DNA from: Candidatus Nitrosocosmicus sp.
Lineage (GTDB): Archaea > Thermoproteota > Nitrososphaeria > Nitrososphaerales > Nitrososphaeraceae
NCBI GenBank assembly: GCA_030452275.1
Contig: JAKDMR010000049.1
Location: 1 to 10,595 of the forward strand
DNA length: 10,595 nucleotides
Direction: 5' to 3'
Numbering within the stretch: the first letter of the stretch is position 1; the number at the start of each line of letters is the position of its first letter. This document shows, piece by piece, positions 1-6,682 of the stretch. Below the pieces are notes generated by a model that saw nothing but the letters and a program-made list of their open reading frames with translations, had not been told where the DNA came from and did not search any database. Position numbers and translations under genes: made by a program.

Positions 1-2
1 AT

Positions 3-385
3 AGGAGCAGAGGGACGTCAACTGCACAGAGAATAGTAGAAAGGTACATAGAAGAAGGCATACATGGCCTAAGTTAAGTACAAAAGACCATACAACATCT
101 TGAACAGAACGCTTCTATAGAGATTGAAAGAAAGATGATCAAAGTAAGAAAAGCCACAGGCTTTGGCTCTGAATAAACAGCTAGCAGGCATAGCTAACGA
201 TTTTGAACATAGAACACAGATACGCTCAGCAGCAAGACTACAGCCTATACAACATCCTAGCAAGACATTTACTGGTTGATGTAGAGAGAGAAAAAGATGA
301 TCAAAAAGAATACAAATCATTTGAACGGAACAAGCCTGATGAATTAGTGCAGGCTGCTTACAAGATAATGGCATACCGATACTAA
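3..385 (+). pseudogene. Decayed coding remnant, family not recognised
   Basis: I do not recognise this gene. Reading from base 3, the third frame is open and protein-like (for example TAQRIVERYIEEG) to a stop at 75-77. It then stays open to a second stop at 174-176 (KTIQHLEQNASIEIERKM). The first frame continues a plausible protein from about 172 (LAGIANDFEHR) to about 279. The second frame is open from 194 to 385; with a TTG at 203 it gives 60 residues ending in KIMAYRY. The charged, helical composition passing through three frames looks like one former gene with an in-frame stop and frameshifts, cut by the window edge. It lies beside transposase relics, which fits a degraded accessory region. 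The 203-385 stretch might instead be a small intact gene, but it has no evident ribosome binding site. Confidence 0.3.
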
Positions 386-434
386 CTATGGAAGATGATC
401 ATTTCAATAAAACTAAATGATAGAAAACCCAATG

Positions 435-456
435 CTACTATTACTATTACTATTAC
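435..456. repeat. Hexanucleotide microsatellite
   Basis: CTA is followed by about three tandem copies of CTATTA. It is a simple repeat in non-coding sequence and no function is evident. Confidence 0.7.
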
Positions 457-550
457 AGGAGTTATCCTAGATTTAGAACATGTTTTAATTTTAATAAGAT
501 TATCTGATTTCATCGTACAATATTATTAACAAGTAATTTAAAGATGCTAT

Positions 551-604
551 AATCTTAATCGACTCTGCTGATTTAATAATTCTAATCGAGCTTTATCAGA
601 TAAT
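551..604. repeat. Imperfect 27-base tandem duplication
   Basis: Bases 551-577 and 578-604 align end to end without gaps at about 17 of 27 positions. They share a TAATCGA core and AAT at both ends. This may be a decayed duplication or chance similarity in A+T-rich DNA. Confidence 0.3.
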
Positions 605-704
605 TTTCTTTATGTATTAGATTTTCTTTCGATTCAATTTAATCTTAATTTACAAAGCTATTGTATTTAGTTTCCACATTTCAATATCGCGGAACCTTAA
701 AAAA

Positions 705-870
705 TCAGACAAAAGGATTGTCTATTGTTGCAAATCCATCTTTTGATTTAACAAGGTCATCAACCAATGTAGGTAACATCTTGTTATCATGTCCATGCTC
801 GTCTGTTATCTCCATGAACAGAATTTTCTTGCTCTTTTTATGTCTACCGCAATATGGAGATTCAAATATA
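705..870 (-). pseudogene. IS5/IS4-like transposase fragment
   Basis: On the minus strand, one frame reads LNLHIAVDIK at about 865-836. The adjacent frame continues with KKILFMEITDEHGHD, then NKMLPTLVDDL, down to a stop at 705-707. Together these match the DDE core region of IS5/IS4-type transposases, where a KLHIAVD motif is followed by an EITDE...D..MLP..VDD segment. A frameshift between about 830 and 845 is needed to join them. The N-terminal part and the C-terminal catalytic region are missing, so it cannot be active. Its upstream end runs straight into the end of the IS630 relic. Family recognition is from motif memory; the subgroup is uncertain. Confidence 0.55.
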
Positions 871-892
871 CTGACATGCATTGGTCCGTAGA

Positions 893-1350
893 TCGAAATA
901 GATATTTTTTGATATCTAGACTAAACCGTCTTGTTCTCTATAGTATCGAGATATTGCCTGTTTGATATTGATAAGATCAGGGTAATATTTCGATAGTATG
1001 TTACATTTACCTTGTCTCCAACACTCTTCAACGGCATTGAGATAAGGTGAACCAACAGGAAAGTATTCGAGTATCATCGTTTTCACATTTCTTTGTAGAT
1101 ATTCCTTGACCATCCTAGATCTATGCTGAGTTGCTCTGTCTATGATCATTATGAACTTATTGAATTTCTTTTTGACATCTTCAAGATATGTTATAAAAGT
1201 CTGGCTATCAAATCTTTCTTCTTGTCTGAATAATTGTTTACCATCTAAATATAATGCTCCATAGACTATGGTTTTCTCATGGGAGCCTGTGACCATGACC
1301 ACTGGTCTTTTCTCCCTGACAATTTCACATTGTCTATGGAAGAAAGTCAG
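893..1350 (-). pseudogene. IS630-family transposase relic (DDE domain, frameshifted)
   Basis: The minus-strand frame from 1350 to a stop at 916-918 encodes the C-terminal DDE domain of an IS630-type transposase. It reads REKRPVVMVTGSH, then YGALYLDGKQLFRQ, then IMIIDRATQHRS (the second catalytic Asp with the usual A-x-x-H), then YFPVGSPYLNAVEECWRQGK (the third acidic residue). After AISRYYR the frame ends early in EQDGLV. A neighbouring frame supplies the expected family ending, TRRFSLDIKKYLFR, down to about 893. This points to a two-base insertion near 935, possibly an AG duplication in AGAGA. The N-terminal helix-turn-helix half and the first catalytic Asp are missing, with an in-frame stop at 1351-1353. 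GTG at 1300-1302 could start a 128-residue product, but it would lack the DNA-binding domain, so I treat it as dead. Confidence 0.8.
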
Positions 1351-1455
1351 CTAAATTTTTTAAGAAATAAGGTAATAATAGTGCTGCAAGACTCGAAGAA
1401 ATTATATCGGTACCGAAACTCCTTCTTACAGCTTACAGCTTGTCATACTAATTTG

Positions 1456-1478
1456 AAAATAAAAATAAAAATAAAAAT
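1456..1478. repeat. AAAAAT tandem repeat
   Basis: Roughly four copies of an AAAAAT unit lie about 50 bases before the alcohol dehydrogenase start. It may increase local flexibility upstream of that promoter, but this is only a guess. Confidence 0.6.
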
Positions 1479-1501
1479 TCTAATAGTGATTTGTATGATC
1501 C

Positions 1502-1510
1502 TTTTAAGTA
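1502..1510 (+). promoter_or_regulatory. TATA-like box for the dehydrogenase cluster
   Basis: TTTTAAGTA lies about 24 bases before the ATG at 1530. That is the distance expected for an archaeal TATA box when transcription starts at or near the start codon. There is no Shine-Dalgarno sequence before this ATG, which fits a leaderless transcript. Confidence 0.4.
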
Positions 1511-1529
1511 ATATTAGACTTGACATTAT

Positions 1530-2588
1530 ATGAAATCTGCCAGAATTATAAAGCCAAAAGAACCTTTGCAAGTTCAAGAATTAGATACTCCTAAACCGAA
1601 TGGTCAGGAGGTTCTTGTAAATGTTCATTCATCAGGAGTTTGTCATAGTGATATCCACTTATGGGAAGGCGGATATGAAGGAATAAATGGTCAATTCATG
1701 AAAACAACCGATAGAGGAGTAAAATACCCAATGACTCCAGGACATGAAATTGCAGGGGAGATAGATACTCTTGGGGAGAATGTCGCAGGTTTTAGCAAAG
1801 GAGACAAAGTAATAGTTTATCCATGGATAGGAGAGGGTTTGTGTCCTGCTTGCAGAATGGGTGAAGAGAACTTGTGTGATAAACCCCGGTCCCTTGGTGT
1901 TTTAACTGATGGTGGCTATTCAGAATTTGTACTAGTACCAAGTTATAGATATTTGATAAAAATAGAAGATCAAATGGATATCAATACAGCCGCGACATTG
2001 TCTTGTTCGTCTCTTACTGCATACAGTGCGGTAAAAAACGCATGTCTGAAACCTTATGATAGCGTTGTTATCGTGGGTGCAGGAGGACTAGGACTCATGG
2101 CCATGCAGTTAGCAAAAGCAGTCACTGGTGCTCGCGTAATTGCTATGGATTTAAATGATGATAAACTAAAAGGAGCTAAGAATGATGGAAGAGCAGATGA
2201 AACAATAAATTCTTCTAAAGTCGACGCTGTCAAAACAGTTAAGGAAATGACTTCTGGATTGGGAGCTGATGCAGTCATAGATTTTGTAAATGCGTCAAAG
2301 ACTGTGGAAAGTGATATGCAGTTTATTAGAAAACGAGCAAGGGTGGTTCTTGTAGGACTGTTTGGTGGTGAATTAAAACTAAATTTAGTTAATATGCCCA
2401 CTAGAGCATATAGATTGATAGGGTCTTATACTGGAACTCTAAACGACCTTAATGAATTAGTATCGCTAGCAAACAGGAAAATAATTAATCCGGTAATATC
2501 TAATCACTATAAACTAGATCAAGCTACTGAGGCATTAGATGCCTTAAAAAATGGTAAAGTACACGGTAGAAGTGTAATAAATCCTTAA
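1530..2588 (+). CDS. Zinc-dependent alcohol dehydrogenase (MDR family, Sulfolobus-ADH-like)
   Basis: The 352-residue protein is a full-length medium-chain zinc alcohol dehydrogenase, interconverting a primary alcohol or hydroxyacid and its aldehyde with NAD(H). The N-terminal catalytic domain supplies catalytic zinc ligands C38 (GVCHSD), H72-E73 (GHE) and C159 (LSCSSLTAY). The structural zinc loop, GEGLCPACRMGEENLC, has C105, C108 and C116 with E102 in place of a fourth cysteine, the arrangement known from Sulfolobus solfataricus ADH (347 residues). The Rossmann domain carries GAGGLG at 183-188, and D207 at the end of the second strand suggests NAD rather than NADP. The ATG start has no ribosome binding site and is probably leaderless. 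It leads the cluster, 13 bases before an aldehyde dehydrogenase, so oxidation of alcohol to acid is likely. Substrate is unknown; 4-hydroxybutyrate or, in reverse, succinic semialdehyde are candidates by context only. Confidence 0.92.
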   Translation: MKSARIIKPKEPLQVQELDTPKPNGQEVLVNVHSSGVCHSDIHLWEGGYEGINGQFMKTTDRGVKYPMTPGHEIAGEIDTLGENVAGFSKGDKVIVYPWIGEGLCPACRMGEENLCDKPRSLGVLTDGGYSEFVLVPSYRYLIKIEDQMDINTAATLSCSSLTAYSAVKNACLKPYDSVVIVGAGGLGLMAMQLAKAVTGARVIAMDLNDDKLKGAKNDGRADETINSSKVDAVKTVKEMTSGLGADAVIDFVNASKTVESDMQFIRKRARVVLVGLFGGELKLNLVNMPTRAYRLIGSYTGTLNDLNELVSLANRKIINPVISNHYKLDQATEALDALKNGKVHGRSVINP

Positions 2589-2601
2589 GAAGGATCTTAA
2601 A

Positions 2602-4002
2602 ATGTCACAAGAAATAGTAACTATAAATCCATCTACAGAGGAAGTTATCAGTAAATACTCTATTGTAACTACGCAAGAATTGGATTCAAAGATCAAAAAA
2701 GCGCACAAAGCATTTGGCGAATGGAAGAAAAATATTAATAACAGATCCGATCACTTTCACAACTTTGCGCAACAATTAAGAAAGGACAAAGAAATTCTGG
2801 CAATGACTGCTACCAAAGAAATGGGGAAAATAATAAAAGAAGCTAGATCTGAAGTTGAAAAATGTGCTTGGGCCATTGAATATTTTGCTGACAACGGAGA
2901 ATCATTTGTAGAAGATGAGATAACAAATACCAATGCAAGAAAAACTTACATCAAATTTAGTCCCCTAGGTGTTATAGCAAGTATAATGCCGTGGAATTTC
3001 CCATATTGGCAGGCTATAAGATTCGCAGCTCCATCTCTAATGACAGGAAACACCACGATACTAAAACCCGCTAGTGCCACAATTCAGTGTGGAATAGAAA
3101 TTGAAAATACTGCCAACAAGGCAGGGATGTCTGAGGGAGTATTTCAATCAGTTATTGGCAATTCTAACATAGTCAAAGATGTTATTGATTCAGAGTATAT
3201 TAATGCAGTAACGTTTACAGGTAGTGTAAAAGTCGGATCCCTCATAGCTAGTCAAGCAACATCTAAGCTCAAAAAGTGTGTGCTGGAACTAGGTGGAAGT
3301 GATCCTTTCATTATTTGTAAGGATGCAGATATTGAAAAAGCTGCAGAAGGTGCGGTAAAGGGGAGATTTATTAATTGTGGTCAGAGTTGCATAGCTTCAA
3401 AGAGATTTATTTTGGTAGAAGATGTGAAGGACGAATTCCTAGAAAAATTTGTTTCAAAGACTGAAAAACTCAAGATTGGAAATCCAGAGTCTGAAGACTC
3501 TGATATTGGTCCATTAGTAAACTTCAAAGCGCTTGAAAAAATAGATTCTCAAGTAAAAGGTACTATAAAAGAAGGCGCCGAGGTAATTTTAGGAAGCCAG
3601 AGAATTGATAAAAGTGTGGGTTATTTTTATGAACCTACGATAATTAAAAATGTCACTCCAAAAATGAGTATAGCTCAAGAGGAAGTCTTTGGACCTGTAG
3701 CTCCCATTATTATTGCGAAAGATGAAAAAGAGGCAGTAGATATTGCAAATGATTCTGAATACGGTCTTGGTGCATCTATTTGGACAGAAAATCTAGATAG
3801 AGCTGAAAAACTGGCTGAAAATATCGATACTGGAATAGTCTCAGTGAATAACGTAGTTGCATCTGATCCTAGAGTTCCTTTCGGAGGCATTAAAAAAAGT
3901 GGCTTTGGCAGGGAATTGTCTAGATATGGGATGCTTGAATTTGTCAATATCAAATCCATTAGACTCTATGATCAATTATTCTCTCAACATCATGTAGAGT
4001 AG
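2602..4002 (+). CDS. Aldehyde dehydrogenase, succinate-semialdehyde dehydrogenase type
   Basis: The 466-residue protein is a complete ALDH-superfamily enzyme oxidising an aldehyde to the acid with NAD(P)+. Visible motifs are PWNFPYW with N132, K155 in LKPAS (cofactor binding), FTGS at 205-208, the general base E229 in LELGG, the nucleophile C263 in GQSC and EVFGP at 361-365. The PWNFPYWQAIRFAAP stretch and the length (E. coli Sad/YneI is 462) place it nearest to the SSADH group, so succinic semialdehyde to succinate is the best guess; other small aldehydes are possible. The start is 13 bases after the alcohol dehydrogenase stop, with GAAGGA at 2589-2594 as ribosome binding site. It is very probably co-transcribed with, and may take the product of, that enzyme. 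The family is certain; substrate and NAD/NADP choice are not. Confidence 0.92.
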   Translation: MSQEIVTINPSTEEVISKYSIVTTQELDSKIKKAHKAFGEWKKNINNRSDHFHNFAQQLRKDKEILAMTATKEMGKIIKEARSEVEKCAWAIEYFADNGESFVEDEITNTNARKTYIKFSPLGVIASIMPWNFPYWQAIRFAAPSLMTGNTTILKPASATIQCGIEIENTANKAGMSEGVFQSVIGNSNIVKDVIDSEYINAVTFTGSVKVGSLIASQATSKLKKCVLELGGSDPFIICKDADIEKAAEGAVKGRFINCGQSCIASKRFILVEDVKDEFLEKFVSKTEKLKIGNPESEDSDIGPLVNFKALEKIDSQVKGTIKEGAEVILGSQRIDKSVGYFYEPTIIKNVTPKMSIAQEEVFGPVAPIIIAKDEKEAVDIANDSEYGLGASIWTENLDRAEKLAENIDTGIVSVNNVVASDPRVPFGGIKKSGFGRELSRYGMLEFVNIKSIRLYDQLFSQHHVE

Positions 4003-4025
4003 ATAGATAAAAAAAGGAAATTTCA

Positions 4026-5372
4026 ATGTCAGAAACTAGTACTAACAAAAAGAAGAAAAATATTGTAATTCTGGGAGGCGGCTTTGGAGGCGTAGGTGTG
4101 CTTAAAGATCTTCAGAAAAAATTCCAAGACAATGAAGACATACAAATAACCTTAATAAGTAACAATAATTTTTTACTTTTTACTCCAATGCTTCCAGAAA
4201 TAGTCTCGGGTACAATTGAAAGCAGACATATAGTAACGTCTATAAGATCATTTTGCAAAAATGCAAAATTCTATGAAGCACAGGTTAAGGAGATTGACAT
4301 GGATCAAAAACAAGTTACTATGACTCACATCATAGGTAAACATAATGTTGAATCTGCTAAAACTCACGACCATACGATTAATTATGATCGTTTGGTAATA
4401 GCATTAGGGAGCGAAGATAATTTTTTTGGTAACTCAAATATTGAAAAATATGGTTTTACATTAAAGACTATTGGAGATGCAATTCTTTTGCGTAATCATA
4501 TTATCAAAGTGTTAGAGCAGGCAGTAATCGAGCAGTCTGATCCTAATTTAAGAAAAGCATTGATGACTTTTGTTGTAGTTGGAGGCGGATTTAGTGGAGT
4601 TGAAACAGTAGGAGCAATTAATGATTTTGTGCGTGAATCTGTACAAAAATATTATCCGAGTTTATACATGTCTGATGTAAGAGTCGTTCTTGTTAGCGCT
4701 ACTGACAAAATTTTAGAACAAATAGACGAAGGATTAGGTCGCTTTGCTTTAGAAAAATTAAAAGAAAGTGGCGTCGAATTCATAATGAACACAAAGGTAA
4801 AAGATGTGACAACAGATAGTGCATTACTAGATAATGACAAACCCATTCCATGCTATTCAGTGGTATGGACAGCAGGTGTAGCACCCAGCCAACTTATATC
4901 AAATCTAAAATGTGAACACGATAAAAAACACAGAATAATTACAAATAGCTATTTAGAAGTAAATGGATTTGAAAACATTGTATACGCACTAGGCGACTGT
5001 GCATCTATAATTAATCCCCATACAGGTAAACCATATCCTGCCACTGCTCAACATGCAATAAGACAAAGTGAGGTGGTATCATATAATATTGCGTCATACT
5101 TAAAAAAGGAAATGGAAGGAAAAAGAAAAAATGATAACAAGATTAGGAAAAAAGAATTCAATTACAAGACAAAAGGAATGATGGCCGAAATTGGAAAAAG
5201 AACGGGAGTTGCAATCCTGTTTGGTAAAATCAAGCTCCATGGTTTTTCAGCATGGTGGCTTTGGCGTTCGTATTATTGGTTACGTCTGCCTACCTCTAAA
5301 AAGAAGCTAAAAGTGATGGGAGACTGGACTTTTGATTTGATCTTTAAACCGGATGTAAGTCAGATTCAGTAG
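4026..5372 (+). CDS. ndh: Type II NADH dehydrogenase (NDH-2), FAD-dependent
   Basis: The 448-residue flavoprotein is of the NDH-2 family, which moves electrons from NADH to quinone at the membrane surface without pumping protons. The first dinucleotide fold begins at GGGFGG (17-22, FAD) and the second at GGGFSG (186-191, NADH) followed by E193. The second FAD contact is ALGDCA with D324. PATAQHAIRQ (338-347) corresponds to the family's quinone-site AQxAxQ region. There is no signal peptide or full membrane helix. The C-terminus (about 397-440) is rich in W, L, F and K, consistent with the amphipathic membrane anchor of NDH-2. The start is 23 bases after the ALDH stop, with AAGGAA at 4014-4019. 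Its place after two NAD-linked dehydrogenases suggests it reoxidises their NADH. A sulfide:quinone reductase is less likely, since no conserved redox cysteine pair is seen. Confidence 0.88.
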   Translation: MSETSTNKKKKNIVILGGGFGGVGVLKDLQKKFQDNEDIQITLISNNNFLLFTPMLPEIVSGTIESRHIVTSIRSFCKNAKFYEAQVKEIDMDQKQVTMTHIIGKHNVESAKTHDHTINYDRLVIALGSEDNFFGNSNIEKYGFTLKTIGDAILLRNHIIKVLEQAVIEQSDPNLRKALMTFVVVGGGFSGVETVGAINDFVRESVQKYYPSLYMSDVRVVLVSATDKILEQIDEGLGRFALEKLKESGVEFIMNTKVKDVTTDSALLDNDKPIPCYSVVWTAGVAPSQLISNLKCEHDKKHRIITNSYLEVNGFENIVYALGDCASIINPHTGKPYPATAQHAIRQSEVVSYNIASYLKKEMEGKRKNDNKIRKKEFNYKTKGMMAEIGKRTGVAILFGKIKLHGFSAWWLWRSYYWLRLPTSKKKLKVMGDWTFDLIFKPDVSQIQ

Positions 5373-5390
5373 AGGTAAAATGATATCTGT

Positions 5391-6596
5391 ATGACTAATC
5401 TTAATAATCGTGAAGTTAACAAGAAGTTGAAACCAAAAAATACAGGGTTAGAAACGGTACTTGTGCTTCAAGGTGGAGGCTCATTAGGAGCATATGAATG
5501 TGGTGTTTTAAAACATCTTTATAAAAATAACATAGGGTTTGATGTTTTAGCTGGTTCGTCTATTGGTGCAGTTAATACCTCAATAATAACATCGGCTCAA
5601 AACGGAGGACAAGATGTTGCAAAAGTCCTAGAGGATTTTTGGCTTACATTGTCGCAGGCTGTATTACCACTTGAACCTTCATTATTCCTGCCTTTACAAT
5701 CTGCTCCTCCTGATAAAATGACGGCTATGTGGTCTTCCATGCAGTCTATCTTTTTTGGTAACTCAAAAGCATTCTTACCAAAATGGTTTATGCCAGCCTC
5801 ATCTAACTATTGCTTTCCATTTGACTGGACGTACCTATATGATACATCTCCTCTAAAAAAAACATTAAAAGAATTTATAGACTTTGATAAGCTAAAGAAA
5901 AATAAATTCAGCACAAATGATTTATCTCATAATAAAGAAAAGAGACGATCAAGACTAATAATAACAGCAACAGATATTCAAAAAGGACAACCTGTGGTTT
6001 TTGATACAGCGTATGTGGACATTGATGTGGATAAAATAATTGCAAGTATTGGATACCCATTTTATGGAATAAGATGGAGTATCACCGACGAAAGAATTCT
6101 TTGGGACGGAAGTCTGCTTACCAACACTCCTTTGATGGAAGTTTTTAAGGCCTCGCCAGTCACAAACAAGAAATTATACATTGTAGACGTATTTCCAAGA
6201 GAACAAAAAGAAATACCAGAAAATATGTTAGAAGTTTGGCATAGAGCTCGAGACATCATATTCATGGATAAGACCGATAAAAATATTGAAATGCTAAAAA
6301 TAAATGAAAGATCTTTAAATCTTTTAAAAAAGGTCTATGAAATCATTAATTCTGAAGAAGCCAGAGTTGATGAAAAAACAAGAAAGAAGATCAAAATTCT
6401 AGATGACGAATATTCCAAATTAACTCAAAAATACGGTGCAGCCATAACCGACGTAATTAGAATAGGGAGAAAAGAGAGGGATTCTCACTATATGCTAGAA
6501 GATGCTGATTTTTCTAGATATAGAATAAAAAAACTTATCGATGAAGGCGAACGAGATGCAAAAAAGTTGCTTGCAAATAGAACCAAAGAGTTATGA
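5391..6596 (+). CDS. Patatin-like phospholipase/esterase, with C-terminal DUF3734-like region
   Basis: The 401-residue protein is a patatin-type serine hydrolase that cleaves acyl esters with a Ser-Asp dyad. The oxyanion loop is QGGGSLGAY (G28-G30, G33), the nucleophile is S57 in GSSIG (55-59) and the Asp is D239 in WDGS, where the usual DGG/DGA has Ser in the third place. The stretch WTYLYDTSPLKKTL (146-159) and the charged helical tail from about 283 resemble the DUF3734 region of bacterial patatins. There is no signal peptide or membrane helix, so it is probably cytoplasmic or membrane-peripheral. The start is 18 bases after the NDH-2 stop; AGAGGTAA overlapping that stop may serve as ribosome binding site. 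A paralogue lies at 8810-10111 on the other strand. Archaeal membrane lipids are ether-linked, so the target may be an ester lipid or storage polyester rather than the main membrane lipid. Confidence 0.88.
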   Translation: MTNLNNREVNKKLKPKNTGLETVLVLQGGGSLGAYECGVLKHLYKNNIGFDVLAGSSIGAVNTSIITSAQNGGQDVAKVLEDFWLTLSQAVLPLEPSLFLPLQSAPPDKMTAMWSSMQSIFFGNSKAFLPKWFMPASSNYCFPFDWTYLYDTSPLKKTLKEFIDFDKLKKNKFSTNDLSHNKEKRRSRLIITATDIQKGQPVVFDTAYVDIDVDKIIASIGYPFYGIRWSITDERILWDGSLLTNTPLMEVFKASPVTNKKLYIVDVFPREQKEIPENMLEVWHRARDIIFMDKTDKNIEMLKINERSLNLLKKVYEIINSEEARVDEKTRKKIKILDDEYSKLTQKYGAAITDVIRIGRKERDSHYMLEDADFSRYRIKKLIDEGERDAKKLLANRTKEL

Positions 6597-6636
6597 TGAT
6601 CAAAATAAGAAGCAGTAGCAGAAAATCATATTACGC

Positions 6637-6644
6637 TTTAATAT
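6637..6644 (+). promoter_or_regulatory. TATA-like box for the cytochrome b/Mo gene
   Basis: TTTAATAT in the 86-base gap lies about 40 bases before the ATG at 6683. This would allow transcription to start near 6668 with a short leader. It suggests that the gene can be transcribed apart from the upstream cluster. Confidence 0.35.
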
Positions 6645-6653
6645 TCTTTATTT

Positions 6654-6674
6654 ACCACTAAAGTGTAGAGTGGT
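6654..6674. repeat. Short inverted repeat before the cytochrome b/Mo gene
   Basis: ACCACT (6654-6659) and AGTGGT (6669-6674) form a perfect 6-base inverted repeat around 9 bases. The right arm ends 8 bases before the ATG at 6683. It could be a repressor site covering the transcription start or a small hairpin in the leader; chance is also possible. Confidence 0.35.
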
Positions 6675-6682
6675 TATTTGTT

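Larger units (their letters stand above)
386..704. other. A+T-rich spacer without recognisable gene
   Basis: There is no convincing coding frame in this stretch on either strand. It holds a short TTACTA microsatellite and an imperfect 27-base tandem duplication, both listed separately. It separates the left-edge remnant from the transposase relics. Confidence 0.5.

Noticed and set aside
69..374. Minus-strand cysteine-rich open frame of 101 codons
   Set aside because: Composition (Cys/Leu-rich with no motif) looks like the complement of the plus-strand remnant; plus-strand frames are more protein-like.
435..604. Repeats considered as a CRISPR array
   Set aside because: The units are short, imperfect and directly adjacent, with no regular spacers and no cas genes.
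661..891. Plus-strand open frame of 76 codons with a TTG start
   Set aside because: It is antisense to the IS5-like transposase relic, whose minus-strand reading has recognisable family motifs; the plus reading has none.
1279..1533. Plus-strand open frame of 84 codons overlapping the IS630 relic and the AAAAAT repeat
   Set aside because: Its first part is antisense to the transposase and its end is low-complexity lysine/isoleucine from the simple repeat.
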